Of a stretch of DNA of 40,644 nt, positions 1 to 8,763 are shown piece by piece (position 1 is the first letter of the stretch; the number at the start of each line of letters is the position of its first letter). The DNA is taken from NCBI GenBank assembly GCA_029250625.1, contig JAQXEX010000095.1:1-40644 (forward strand), read 5' to 3'. This DNA comes from Candidatus Poseidonia sp. Its GTDB lineage: Archaea; Thermoplasmatota; Poseidoniia; Poseidoniales; Poseidoniaceae. The position numbers and the translations under genes were made by a program. The notes under the pieces are model-generated. The model did not search any database. It saw nothing but the letters and a program-made list of their open reading frames with translations, and was not told the origin of the DNA.

Positions 1-1
1 A

Positions 2-184
2 GAAGAACTGTTGCAACTCATCGGAGGCCAATGGCGGCAAATGCAGCGAGACCAGCGAAATCAAGCTGAAAAACAGGCTTCACAAGGTCCACAAGCCGGC
101 GACCGCAGAGCTCGTTCACAACGAAAAAGCCCAACGCAACAGCGCTCAGGTGGATTCAAAAAGCGTACAAAATTCAAGAAATGA
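2..184 (+). CDS. C-terminal end of an unidentified basic protein (5' partial)
   Basis: An open frame runs in from the window edge and stops with TGA at 182-184. The visible 60 residues are rich in Gln, Arg, Lys and Ser and end in a strongly basic tail (GGFKKRTKFKK). Such low-complexity basic tails are common on nucleic-acid-binding proteins such as RNA helicases or RNA-binding factors, but nothing here identifies the family. The next gene starts 61 bases downstream on the same strand. The catalytic or folded part lies outside the window. Confidence 0.5.
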   Translation, partial: EELLQLIGGQWRQMQRDQRNQAEKQASQGPQAGDRRARSQRKSPTQQRSGGFKKRTKFKK

Positions 185-245
185 ACCCAATTTCGGTGGT
201 TCTTGTAAAACATGGTTTGATAACCAAACGGGTGTAGAAATTAAC

Positions 246-752
246 ATGCGCAGAATTGTTTCGCTCTCTCTCGTTCTTTTCTTGTGCTCAATGGGGCTCC
301 AAGGCGACCTCACACCATTGGTTCAGGAAGAAGAGCCTCAAGCCGTGATCATCACAGTAGACAGCACTAATCTGCGATTTTCTCCTTCGTCAGTCACCGT
401 AACCGAAGGAGATACCGTGCGTTTCTTTTGGGACGGACAAGCCTTGCCGCACAATGCAGTCGAATCGGACGAACTGTTTGACACCGGTGAACCTCAGAAT
501 GATGTTGATTATTCCTTCACCTTTGAAGCTGGAATGAACGGAACCTACGATTTTGTTTGCGAACCTCATGCTGCATTTGGGATGGTTGGTCAAATCATCG
601 TTGAACCGGCACCACCAACCGCTGAAGGAAACACGACCAATGAAACCGACACCAATGCAACGATGGATGAAGAAAGCCTCCCATCATTGTCTGCAGCATT
701 GACCTTTGTCGCAATTACTGCGAGTGTTATCGCTGTCCGTCGGCGTCACTGA
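246..752 (+). CDS. Membrane-anchored plastocyanin/halocyanin-like blue copper protein
   Basis: This is a 168-residue secreted cupredoxin, expected to carry electrons on the outer face of the membrane. Residues 1-20 form a signal peptide (MRR followed by a hydrophobic stretch). The cupredoxin fold spans about 33-120. The type-1 copper ligands are visible: His69, then Cys105, His108 and Met113 in the C-x2-H-x4-M spacing of plastocyanins. A Thr/Asn/Glu-rich linker (121-145) leads to a C-terminal hydrophobic segment (147-163) ending RRRH, which gives a C-terminal membrane anchor. The start at 246 was chosen because the signal peptide begins there; the open frame extends upstream to 150 but adds only non-signal sequence overlapping the previous gene. 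Its 3' end overlaps the convergent aminotransferase by 7 bases. The redox partner is unknown. Confidence 0.88.
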   Translation: MRRIVSLSLVLFLCSMGLQGDLTPLVQEEEPQAVIITVDSTNLRFSPSSVTVTEGDTVRFFWDGQALPHNAVESDELFDTGEPQNDVDYSFTFEAGMNGTYDFVCEPHAAFGMVGQIIVEPAPPTAEGNTTNETDTNATMDEESLPSLSAALTFVAITASVIAVRRRH

Positions 753-1765
753 GGCAACTCATGCAACCATCCGAAGACGTCTTCTTCGGTCTCGTTTTGA
801 ATTCCAGTCAGTGCATCATACAGTTGAGTCGTTATTTTACCGGGCTGACCGTCTCCATAAACGCGCTTTTTATTCCCGTGCGTAATGCTCCCGATGGGTG
901 AAATGACTGCCGCTGTTCCACAGCAAAATGCCTCATCCGCCTCCATAGCAAAGTCGGCAGTTACCTTTGTTTCGTGGACTTTATAGCCGAAATGTCGCGC
1001 AAGTTGAACGATTGAATCACGGGTAATTCCCGGAAGAATCGTCCCTGTTAATTCGGGGGTGTAAATGACGTCATCTTTGATGCAGAAAAAGTTGGCAGCT
1101 CCAACTTCTTCAATGCAGGTATGTGTTTCTGCATCCAGGTAAATGACTTCAGCGTAACCGTCTGCTTTTGCCTCTTTGCTTGGTTTCATTCCGGGGGCGT
1201 AGTTTCCAATGGCTTTGACGCCACCTGAGCCTCCGGGTGCTGCACGATGGTGCCGTTCAGAGATAAGGAGGTCAATCGCATTGACTCCGCCCTTGAAGTA
1301 AGGGCCGACAGGCGTAGCATAAATCAAAAACGTATAGGATGGTGCGGGTGCAACTCCCAAAATCGGTCCACTGCCCATAAGCAGAGGTCGCACATACATA
1401 GCGCCCTTTCCGGTCGGAGGAACCCAGTTGATGTTGGCTGCAACGACCTGTTCGGCAGCATCGATGAATACTGATTCAGGAACAGGCGGCATCTTCAGGC
1501 GGTCTGCGCCTCGTTGCATACGACGCGCATTTTCTTCGGGTCTGAAAAACACGATTCGCCCTTTTGTGGTACGAAATGCCTTCATTCCTTCAAACAAGCC
1601 TTGGCCGTAATTGAGAACACCTGCGGCAGGAGACATAGGAATGTCTCCATAGGGTTGCAATCGTCCCGGCATCCAAGGTGCGTCCCCTTCTGTTTCGGTG
1701 ATGTACATCGTCTCAGTGGGGGTTAAGGAAAAGGTGAGGCTATCCCAATCAAATGATTCATCCAT
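746..1765 (-). CDS. ilvE: Branched-chain amino-acid aminotransferase
   Basis: This is a PLP fold-type IV aminotransferase that interconverts Leu/Ile/Val and their 2-oxo acids with 2-oxoglutarate/glutamate in the cytosol. Evidence is the YGQGLFEGMKAFR block near residue 55, the PLP-lysine block GGVKAIGNYAPG (Lys at about 184) and the EEVGAANFF cofactor-binding block. The length of 339 residues is normal. The pattern resembles the long BCAT subgroup that includes eukaryotic enzymes. An in-frame ATG lies 24 bases upstream at 1789, but the ATG at 1765 is preceded by GAGGGAAAGG and is preferred. The start overlaps the stop of a small upstream ORF (ATGGATGA), suggesting translational coupling. With the Liv importer near 19-27 kb it fits branched-chain amino-acid use. 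Confidence 0.93.
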   Translation of the reverse strand: MDESFDWDSLTFSLTPTETMYITETEGDAPWMPGRLQPYGDIPMSPAAGVLNYGQGLFEGMKAFRTTKGRIVFFRPEENARRMQRGADRLKMPPVPESVFIDAAEQVVAANINWVPPTGKGAMYVRPLLMGSGPILGVAPAPSYTFLIYATPVGPYFKGGVNAIDLLISERHHRAAPGGSGGVKAIGNYAPGMKPSKEAKADGYAEVIYLDAETHTCIEEVGAANFFCIKDDVIYTPELTGTILPGITRDSIVQLARHFGYKVHETKVTADFAMEADEAFCCGTAAVISPIGSITHGNKKRVYGDGQPGKITTQLYDALTGIQNETEEDVFGWLHELPQ

Positions 1766-1895
1766 GGCCTTTCCCTCGCTGGTAAACATCCCATGCTCGT
1801 TGGGCTTTCAAGCATTCCTCTCGGTAGGGTTGGTTCCAAAACTCGTTCTTGCTTTGCTTTCGTAAAAGTCCACGGATGGGTTCTAATGGGGTCAA
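1758..1895 (-). CDS. Possible 45-residue small protein upstream of ilvE
   Basis: This short frame fills the gap between divergent polB and ilvE. It starts with TTG at 1895, is preceded by AGGAAGG at 1909-1903 with a 7-base spacer, and ends in TGA overlapping the ilvE ATG by 8 bases. The product is charged and contains WNQPYREECLK and RAWDVYQRGKGHG; no family is recognised. The same frame stays open to an ATG at 2000, but that version would overlap the start of polB. Support is the Shine-Dalgarno spacing, the coupling to ilvE and the plausible composition. It could also be only the 5' leader of ilvE. Confidence 0.4.
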   Translation of the reverse strand: MTPLEPIRGLLRKQSKNEFWNQPYREECLKAQRAWDVYQRGKGHG

Positions 1896-1922
1896 CGAGT
1901 AACCTTCCTGCGGGGCAGTATC

Positions 1923-4607
1923 ATGGACGGCAGAATGGGCGTAGTGACCGGACGATACCGGTCCTTTGAACGGTCCACTGCGGGAGGGAAAACACCTCAA
2001 ACCATATTGGAATTATTCGGACGGATGGACGATGGGCGTTCCATCTGTTTGCTCGCTAAGGGTCAACGTCCAACCTTTGAGATCGCACCCATCGGGCCAT
2101 GGGACGTCAACGAAGAAATTCCTCCTTTTTTGGCGGACCGTATCAAGTCCCTCATGAACATGGAACACGTTGTTGGAATCGAAGGCCCTGTTGTCAAGTT
2201 GACCGAATTAGGAGACCGCCCTGTTTGGACGGTGGAAGTTGAGCAACCGTTTCATGTACCTTCCCTTCGAAAGCAGTTACGTTCTCAATCATGGCGAATT
2301 TTTTCAGGCGACATTCCATTTGTCAACCGTCTCTTCCTTGACGGGGATTTAGGCGTTCACATCGGATTCAAAGGAGAGCTTCTTGACGAGAAGGACGGAC
2401 CAGAAGACGGAGAGAAACGGGTTCTGGATGCAGGTGGTGCAGGCCGCTATCCAGTTGATGTTACCGTTGTTTGTCATGTTGACGACCTTGAAGCAAGTGA
2501 GCCGTTTCAGGTTCCTTTCCGTATGTTCTCGTTTGATTTGGAAACAAGCATCGAACATGAAACCGTATTGTGCGCTGCCGCTTGGATTGAAGATATTGCA
2601 ACCGGGGAACGGAAATCGTTCTCCTATCGTGGTGATGAGGCGACCATTCTTAGAGAACTCACTGAATTGGTAAGAACGCACGACCCAGACATCATCACGG
2701 GTTATAACATCGACAACTTTGACCTTCCAAGGCTTGCGGATCGAACGGCCGAATTGACGAAGAAAAAAGACTGGAAGGCGCAATCACAACTGTTGGGCTG
2801 GGGACGCACGCCCGTTCTCGAGTCTGAAATGAAACGCAATCGGGACGCTTTGGTTCCTAAGCGCCAAACAAATCGGGCTTGGAATATGGCGGGACGAGCT
2901 GTGATGGATGCATGGTGGCAGGCACGACAGGCGCTCAAACCTCGTCGAGAAACTCTTTCCTTTGTTGCAACATTACTGTTTCCAGACGATGAAGACAAAC
3001 ACAAGATGGACGTTGATGCGTCCAATATGGACCATGAATGGGCCACTCGGCCCGATGAAGTCATGGAATATTGCGTGAGGGATGCGGAATTGCCCTTGGA
3101 TATTTTGCAAGCGATTCAAGCAGTGCGACGCAAAGAAGCGGTTGCTTCAGTCGCTAAGGTGCCGTTTGAAACAGCAGCAAACGGAAGCACGAGTCAATTG
3201 ATTGATTCCTTGGTGATCCGACTGGCGGACTCAAAAAATGTCGCTGTTCCACTCACCGGTTCTGCGGAAGCAAAAGAGGGGCAGATTACCGGAGGCTATG
3301 TTCACGACGTTGAAGCAGGACTTCACCCTTGGATTGCCGTATTGGATTTCAAGAGTATGTATCCGTCCATCATGATTGGCCACAACATCTGCTACACCAC
3401 TCGGGTGGACCCGGGTCAACCTGACCAGCCGCTGGAGGGTGAAGAGGTTCACACGGCGCCGACAGGAGCGGTATTCCGCCACCAATCCACTCGAAAGGGG
3501 CTGGTTCCCGAATTGTTGGAAATGCTCATGGCCAAACGGGACCAGCACAAGGCTGCTCTCAAGAGTTCCAAATCCTCTGGCGACCAAGGTTCAGTTGAAT
3601 TTCATGACGCCATGCAATATGCGGTTAAGATTCTCATGAACTCGTTTTACGGAGTATTTGCCAGTGGCTTCTACCGTTTCACACATCGGGACCTTGGTTC
3701 TTCTATTACAGCCTGGGCGCGACAAAACATCAAGACGATCATCGCTGCTCTAGATGACGAAGGCCACGGCGTGGTCTACTCTGACACCGACTCAATCTTC
3801 GTCCGTAGCCCGGTGGGCAAAGATGCTCCTAGCTATTTGTCGGAGGAGGACCTTGCAGCAATCGGCCGGAGCGAGCCGGAAGGGCTGGACAAACAAGCCA
3901 AGTTCCAAGAGGCGTTGGACGGTATGGTCTCATTTGGGCAACAAATTGCTCAGCGCTTCAGCAAGGCTTCCGCGGTGTTGGAATTCGAACGAGGATTGTC
4001 TGTGTTTTTCAGCCATGGTGCCAAGAAGCGATACATTGGGCAAGTTGTATGGCCGACCAATGAAATGTTGGTAAGGGGTTATGAAACACAGCGCACCGAC
4101 TCGTTTGCCTATCTAACCGCTACCATGAAGGAGGTATTTTCCTATGCTCTTGCGGACCAGGGCGAGGCGCTCGTAGACTACGCCTTGAGCCGTGTACAGG
4201 CGTTGAAGAACAAGGAAGTTGATGCCAGCGAATTGATTCTCGCAAAATCTTGCAAAGGGAAAATTGTACGAACCCCAGTCAAAGATATCGGTGATGTTGA
4301 TTTCACGAAAGATTACGTTAATCCGAACAGTATGGCTCAGGTCCGAGTTGCTCAACAACGTATCAAGAGCGGTTTGGGCTTCACCTCTGGAATGAAAGTC
4401 TCCTATGTCGTTGTTAATGCGAACCATCGTCCAATGAACGTTGTTCCTTGGTACGAGACGGAAGAAGACGGCGGCATCTCCGATTACGATGGTCAGTTTT
4501 ATGCTGAACGATTGGCGACGGCAGTTGGAAGAATTACGGAGGTCTTTGGTTGGAATGCAAAAGACCTCTACACCGGTAACCGACAAACCTCACTGTTTTC
4601 GTTTTAG
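1923..4607 (+). CDS. polB: Family-B replicative DNA polymerase (PolB) with 3'-5' exonuclease
   Basis: This 894-residue chromosomal DNA polymerase has all catalytic motifs intact. Exo I is FDLE (204-207), Exo II NIDNFDLP (262-269) and Exo III YCVRD (383-387). Polymerase motif A is DFKSMYPS (475-482), motif B K-x3-NSFYG (569-577) and motif C YSDTDS (619-624). The N-terminal domain (1-190) and the length fit archaeal PolB enzymes. No intein interrupts motif A, B or C, which are common intein sites. The start at 1923 lacks a clear Shine-Dalgarno sequence; an in-frame ATG at 1935 is an alternative. It is divergent from the ilvE unit. It is complete, in contrast to the degenerate second family-B polymerase at 36.6-39.1 kb. 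Confidence 0.95.
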   Translation: MDGRMGVVTGRYRSFERSTAGGKTPQTILELFGRMDDGRSICLLAKGQRPTFEIAPIGPWDVNEEIPPFLADRIKSLMNMEHVVGIEGPVVKLTELGDRPVWTVEVEQPFHVPSLRKQLRSQSWRIFSGDIPFVNRLFLDGDLGVHIGFKGELLDEKDGPEDGEKRVLDAGGAGRYPVDVTVVCHVDDLEASEPFQVPFRMFSFDLETSIEHETVLCAAAWIEDIATGERKSFSYRGDEATILRELTELVRTHDPDIITGYNIDNFDLPRLADRTAELTKKKDWKAQSQLLGWGRTPVLESEMKRNRDALVPKRQTNRAWNMAGRAVMDAWWQARQALKPRRETLSFVATLLFPDDEDKHKMDVDASNMDHEWATRPDEVMEYCVRDAELPLDILQAIQAVRRKEAVASVAKVPFETAANGSTSQLIDSLVIRLADSKNVAVPLTGSAEAKEGQITGGYVHDVEAGLHPWIAVLDFKSMYPSIMIGHNICYTTRVDPGQPDQPLEGEEVHTAPTGAVFRHQSTRKGLVPELLEMLMAKRDQHKAALKSSKSSGDQGSVEFHDAMQYAVKILMNSFYGVFASGFYRFTHRDLGSSITAWARQNIKTIIAALDDEGHGVVYSDTDSIFVRSPVGKDAPSYLSEEDLAAIGRSEPEGLDKQAKFQEALDGMVSFGQQIAQRFSKASAVLEFERGLSVFFSHGAKKRYIGQVVWPTNEMLVRGYETQRTDSFAYLTATMKEVFSYALADQGEALVDYALSRVQALKNKEVDASELILAKSCKGKIVRTPVKDIGDVDFTKDYVNPNSMAQVRVAQQRIKSGLGFTSGMKVSYVVVNANHRPMNVVPWYETEEDGGISDYDGQFYAERLATAVGRITEVFGWNAKDLYTGNRQTSLFSF

Positions 4608-4620
4608 ATTCAACCAACTC

Positions 4621-5850
4621 ATGGAAGCCCTTTTCATGAACATACCACTACCGCAAGCCATGGGAAGTATGCTAAAGCCCTTGTTGCTCTCAACTTTGAT
4701 GCTGTGTTCGGCATTGTCGGGTTGCATCTTTGAAGATGACGGGTCGTCATCCAACGAAGACCTGCTAGCGGTATTTTCAGTTTCCAAAACAACCAACATA
4801 AGGGTCGGGGACACCATCACATTTGACGGTTCCAGTTCCACTCCAAGCGACGGTTCCTTGACCTACCGTTGGAACTTTGACAGCATCGGTTCTAACGACA
4901 TTGATGCAACAGGTCGTACCGCAACATGGTCATTTACCGAAGCAGGGACTTATGAGGTCAGTTTGGAGATCTCGGATGGAACGCGTACATCCGAGCAAAT
5001 CAGATCCGTAACTGTGGTTGAAGCGGGGGCTGTCGAGCCCATCGCAAACATCGTCCAATACTCTGACGATGAAGATTGTGAGGACGACTCGATAGACGAA
5101 AACCAAGACATCGTTCTTTGGATTTGTGCGCGTGAGAAAACCAACACGGACCGTTCGGTTTCTGAAACAATGACCGTTTCTCTTGATGCATCAACTTCTG
5201 AATCCGGAGATTCTTCCCAATACATTACCGAATGGTTTTGGGACTTGGACCTCAACGAAGACAAGGATAATGATGGAGACAGTGAAAACGACGATGACCT
5301 TTCAGGTGAAACAGTGGAATGGAAAAACGTTCAACCCGGCGAATACGAAGTCGGATTGACGGTCACCAACAACGTGGGCATGACGGATACGGCAACCATC
5401 GACGTTTTTGTGAACTATGCTGGCTACTGGCTGGACTTTGAAATTGCAGGCAACACTTCAAACGGGGGCAATGCTGTTGAGATTGACTTTGACGCCCTCG
5501 TCATCTACGACAAGGACAGTGGAAACACCATTCGCAAAGTTGTTGCAGAACTTGAATATCCAAAAGAAGATGACGATTGGGTGGTTGGCGAAGGTCGGAA
5601 TAAACTTGACATCTATGCTTACAATGAAGAGGATGAAGAAGCAAGCAACACCAGTTCAACCAATACCGATTCACGAGACGACGGAGATTGTGACAGCGAT
5701 CAGGATTGCGTTCACTTGCCCATTTCGTCTTACATGTTCACCGATGGCGAAACGACTTACGGCGATGGTGAATGGACATTAAGCGTTCACAACGGCCAAG
5801 GAAACGATATCAAAATAGATCAATTTGTTATACGCCTCTATTACAAGTGA
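4621..5850 (+). CDS. Secreted lipoprotein with two PKD domains and a C-terminal P-like domain
   Basis: This 409-residue extracellular lipoprotein of unknown binding role has a hydrophobic signal ending in the lipobox ALSGC (Cys35 from this start). A short acidic linker leads to a first PKD-like domain (about 50-140) with a YRWNFD core and a TYEVSLEISD strand. A second PKD-like domain (about 170-270) has WFWDLD and a D/N-rich insert (DKDNDGDSENDDD) that could bind calcium. The C-terminal 140 residues resemble the beta-sandwich P domain of proprotein convertases (ends GEWTLSVHN...FVIRLYYK). In-frame ATGs at 4636, 4660 and 4669 are alternatives; 4669 gives the most ordinary lipoprotein signal length. 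It starts 14 bases after polB and ends 20 bases before pyruvate kinase. Confidence 0.75.
   Translation: MEALFMNIPLPQAMGSMLKPLLLSTLMLCSALSGCIFEDDGSSSNEDLLAVFSVSKTTNIRVGDTITFDGSSSTPSDGSLTYRWNFDSIGSNDIDATGRTATWSFTEAGTYEVSLEISDGTRTSEQIRSVTVVEAGAVEPIANIVQYSDDEDCEDDSIDENQDIVLWICAREKTNTDRSVSETMTVSLDASTSESGDSSQYITEWFWDLDLNEDKDNDGDSENDDDLSGETVEWKNVQPGEYEVGLTVTNNVGMTDTATIDVFVNYAGYWLDFEIAGNTSNGGNAVEIDFDALVIYDKDSGNTIRKVVAELEYPKEDDDWVVGEGRNKLDIYAYNEEDEEASNTSSTNTDSRDDGDCDSDQDCVHLPISSYMFTDGETTYGDGEWTLSVHNGQGNDIKIDQFVIRLYYK
5826..5835 (+). promoter_or_regulatory. Candidate TATA element for pyruvate kinase
   Basis: TTATAC at 5828-5833 lies 43-38 bases before the pyk ATG, inside the last codons of the lipoprotein gene. 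The same TATA-to-start distance occurs ahead of EF-1alpha, the giant surface protein, the Liv operon and the exporter operon, all of which also have a Shine-Dalgarno sequence. Position is the main support. Confidence 0.35.
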
Positions 5851-5870
5851 ATTCGGGAGGGTTGTTCAAT

Positions 5871-7322
5871 ATGCGTCGCACACGTATTATCGCCACCATC
5901 GGGCCGGCAAGCGAAGAGCGTTCGCTGTTGACCCAACTCATGGAATCGGGCGTTGACGTATGCCGTCTCAATTATTCTCATGGCGAACCCGAAACCAAGA
6001 CCGAACTGTACCAGCGAATCCGCTCAATTGAGGATGAACTGGGCCGCCCTACCTGCATTCTTGCCGATTTACCCGGTCCTAAACTCCGTTTGGGCTCGTT
6101 TCCGGGAGTGGTGATGCTGGAGGCTGGCTCGACGGTAGAATTGGTATGCGGCTTGAATGAAATGGAGTCGACCGATGGAAGTTCGCTTCCGGTTCAGTAC
6201 GGGGGTCTCTCGGCAGAACTCAAACCCAACGACCCGATTTTGATTGCAGACGGCCTCATTCGAATGGTGGTCGTACAAACGCCTGGAACTCCAAATTCAA
6301 CGGTGACGTGCCGTGTTGAAGATGGCGGTCCAGTAAGCAGTCGCAAGGGAGTCAACGTTCCAGGTACCCTGGTTGAACTGCCAGCAATTGGTCCAAAAGA
6401 CGAGAAAGCCATGGCTCATGCACTTGAACAAGGCGCAGATTACATCGCTGTGAGTTATGTCAGGACTGCTGAGGATTTGATTCCCGCAAAGAATGCGGTG
6501 AAAGCAGCATCAATGCATGTCCCCATCATCGCAAAAATCGAACATCCATCGGCATTGGTCAATCTTGACTCGATCCTTGATGTAGCTGATGCTGTTATGG
6601 TGGCGCGGGGAGATTTGGGCGTTGAGATTCCCCTTGAGGACGTTCCATTGGCGCAACAGACCATTATTGACAAAGCTCTTGAACGAGGCATGCCCGTCAT
6701 TGTTGCGACTCAAATGTTGGATTCAATGACGCTTCAACCGCGACCAACACGAGCAGAAGTGAGTGATGTATCCACTGCGATTCGTCATGGAGCCACCGGC
6801 GTCATGTTGTCGGGAGAGACAGCATCAGGAATTTATCCTCTCGAAACGGTCAAAACGATGGCTAAGATTGCTTACGCAACCGAACAAGGCCTTGCATCAC
6901 ACGACCAGCGGCCAAATGCACTCGCTCGATTCCGTTCGACGCGCGCTGTCGCGCATGCGGGCGTTGAACTCGCAAAGGAAGCTGGCGCAACTCGAATTGT
7001 TGTCGCTACCGAACACGGCAACGCGCCGCGTTTGGTTTCCGGTTACCGACCGGACATCCCAGTTACTGCCGTCAGCGACCGGTTGCGTGCGCTCAGGAGA
7101 ACTTGTTTGTTGCCGGGCGTGGATTCCGTTCTGGTGAAAGAACACGAACGTGGTTCGCAAACGATGAAAGAGGCGGTTCGGTTGTTATCGCTTCAAGGTC
7201 GAATTGGGCCAGGCGAACGGGTGGTCACCATATCAGGCAGCCCACTTGCTATGCGTGGAGCAACCAGCACGCTTAGATTGTACCGTATTGACGAGAACGG
7301 TGAAATCGTGGGTTCACAGTGA
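5871..7322 (+). CDS. pyk: Pyruvate kinase
   Basis: This cytosolic glycolytic enzyme converts phosphoenolpyruvate and ADP to pyruvate and ATP. The 483-residue protein shows the TIGPAS N-terminal block, the CRLNYSHG substrate loop, DLPGPKLR, KGVNVPG, AKIEHPSA with the catalytic Lys, VMVARGDLGVEIP (metal-binding Glu/Asp) and the signature PTRAEVSDV...GVMLSGETASGIYP. A C-terminal allosteric-type domain follows. The start at 5871 is fixed by GGGAGG at 5855-5860; the upstream open frame lies inside the lipoprotein gene. A GpmA-type phosphoglycerate mutase at 35 kb supplies another lower-glycolysis step. Confidence 0.96.
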   Translation: MRRTRIIATIGPASEERSLLTQLMESGVDVCRLNYSHGEPETKTELYQRIRSIEDELGRPTCILADLPGPKLRLGSFPGVVMLEAGSTVELVCGLNEMESTDGSSLPVQYGGLSAELKPNDPILIADGLIRMVVVQTPGTPNSTVTCRVEDGGPVSSRKGVNVPGTLVELPAIGPKDEKAMAHALEQGADYIAVSYVRTAEDLIPAKNAVKAASMHVPIIAKIEHPSALVNLDSILDVADAVMVARGDLGVEIPLEDVPLAQQTIIDKALERGMPVIVATQMLDSMTLQPRPTRAEVSDVSTAIRHGATGVMLSGETASGIYPLETVKTMAKIAYATEQGLASHDQRPNALARFRSTRAVAHAGVELAKEAGATRIVVATEHGNAPRLVSGYRPDIPVTAVSDRLRALRRTCLLPGVDSVLVKEHERGSQTMKEAVRLLSLQGRIGPGERVVTISGSPLAMRGATSTLRLYRIDENGEIVGSQ

Positions 7323-7382
7323 CTCAGGACTACCTTTTTCCATAACTTGATCCAAATTCAAGAAAATGGAACGCGTCGCGGC

Positions 7383-7391
7383 TTTCATATA
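7383..7391 (+). promoter_or_regulatory. Candidate TATA box for the EF-1alpha/uS10 operon
   Basis: TTTCATATA lies 48-40 bases before the EF-1alpha ATG and is followed by AAGGAG at 7417-7422. Nearly the same octamer, TTTCATAT, stands 45-38 bases before the giant surface protein gene at 10301. Confidence 0.5.
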
Positions 7392-7430
7392 GGGGTTGCT
7401 TTTCGGAAGGCTTGCTAAGGAGCGATTACC

Positions 7431-8720
7431 ATGCCATCACAATGGGAAGACAGAAGCAAGCCACACCGTAACATCGTATTTATTGGTCACGTCGACCACG
7501 GAAAGTCCACAACCGTTGGACGTCTCCTCCTCGACTCTGGTCATATTGAAGGCCACGTTATCGAAAAGAACGAGAAACTCGCTGCAGAATCCGGTAAGGC
7601 CGGTTTCGGACTTGCGTACGTTATGGACGGACTCAAGGAAGAGCGAGAGCGTGGAATCACCATTGACGTCGCTCACAAGGAATTCTTTACTCCTGACTTC
7701 TACTGGACCATCATCGATGCTCCTGGTCACCGAGATTTCGTCAAGAACATGATTACCGGTGCCTCCCAAGCAGATACCGCTGTTTTGCTCTGTGCAGCCA
7801 ACGACGGTGTTAACGCCCAAACCAAGGAACACGCTTTCCTTGCAAAGGTTCTCGGAGTCAAGGGACTTATCGTCCACGTCAACAAGATGGATATTTCCGG
7901 TGTTGACTGGGCAGAAGAAAAGTACATCAAGGCCTGTGGAGAAGTATCCCAGCTCCTTAAGATGGCTGGATTCAAGCCTGACGACGTCCCAATGATCCCA
8001 GCATCATCTCTTAACGGAGATAACGTCTACAACAAGTCTGACAAGTGCTCATGGTACAAGGGACCAACTCTCTTTGAAGCCATCAACGCAACTCCTATGC
8101 CGAGCAAGCCTCTTGACAAGCCTCTTCGCTTGCCTATCCAAGATGTGTACAAGATTTCCGGTATCGGAACTGTGCCTGTTGGAAAGATCGAAACCGGTAC
8201 CCTCAACGTTGGAAAGAACGTTATCTTCAACCCATCCCAGAAGTCTGGTGAAGTCAAGTCGATTGAGATGCACCACACCATGGTCGAAAAGGCCGAGCCT
8301 GGTGACAACGTTGGATTCAACGTCCGTGGACTTGCATCAACCGACATTCGCCGTGGTGACGTTGCTGGATACTCCGACAGCGAACCTACGTTTGTCCGTC
8401 ACGATGAGACCTTCGTCGGTCAAATCCAACTTATGGACATTCCAAAGGCTGTCTCCGTCGGATACTGCCCAGTGTTCCACGCTCACACCGCACAAGTTGC
8501 TGTGAAGTTCATGGACCTTCTTGAGAAGACCAACAAGGCTGGAAAGGAAGCTAACCCTTCCTTCCTCAAGACCGGAGACGCATGTCTTATCCGCTTCCAA
8601 CCCACCAAGCCTATGGCTATCGAACAAATGGACAAGTTCCCTGAACTTTCCCGCTTCGCTATCCGTGACATGGGTAAGACCGTCGCCGCTGGTGTCTGTC
8701 TGAAGATCGATAAGAAGTGA
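7431..8720 (+). CDS. tuf: Translation elongation factor EF-1alpha (aEF1A)
   Basis: This GTPase delivers aminoacyl-tRNA to the ribosome. The 429-residue protein has the archaeal/eukaryotic EF1A pattern: P-loop GHVDHGKST near the N-terminus, switch-I region KEERERGITIDVAH, G3 DAPGHRDF and G4 NKMD, then domains II and III ending in the MGKTVAAGVC strand. AAGGAG at 7417-7422 fixes the start. Codon use is visibly selective (for example AAG for Lys, GGA and CTT/CTC), as expected for a highly expressed gene. It is followed by uS10, the usual archaeal pairing. Confidence 0.97.
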   Translation: MPSQWEDRSKPHRNIVFIGHVDHGKSTTVGRLLLDSGHIEGHVIEKNEKLAAESGKAGFGLAYVMDGLKEERERGITIDVAHKEFFTPDFYWTIIDAPGHRDFVKNMITGASQADTAVLLCAANDGVNAQTKEHAFLAKVLGVKGLIVHVNKMDISGVDWAEEKYIKACGEVSQLLKMAGFKPDDVPMIPASSLNGDNVYNKSDKCSWYKGPTLFEAINATPMPSKPLDKPLRLPIQDVYKISGIGTVPVGKIETGTLNVGKNVIFNPSQKSGEVKSIEMHHTMVEKAEPGDNVGFNVRGLASTDIRRGDVAGYSDSEPTFVRHDETFVGQIQLMDIPKAVSVGYCPVFHAHTAQVAVKFMDLLEKTNKAGKEANPSFLKTGDACLIRFQPTKPMAIEQMDKFPELSRFAIRDMGKTVAAGVCLKIDKK

Positions 8721-8721
8721 G

Positions 8722-8737
8722 CATTGCTCAAGCAATG
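8722..8737 (+). repeat. Perfect hairpin between EF-1alpha and uS10
   Basis: CATTGCT at 8722-8728 pairs with AGCAATG at 8731-8737 around a two-base CA turn, starting directly after the EF-1alpha stop codon. It precedes the uS10 Shine-Dalgarno sequence by 11 bases. It may mark mRNA processing or partial termination between two strongly expressed genes. Confidence 0.5.
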
Positions 8738-8763
8738 ATTGTTGATTCAAGGAGGGGTAGAGT

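Noticed and set aside
2349..2783. 144-residue minus-strand frame inside polB
   Set aside because: It is fully antisense to conserved exonuclease-domain coding sequence and has no protein-family features.
4773..4784. Tandem ATTTTC-AGTTTC resembling the damage hexamers
   Set aside because: It lies inside the PKD lipoprotein coding sequence with no promoter context. It is kept as a reminder that the tandem motif can occur by chance.
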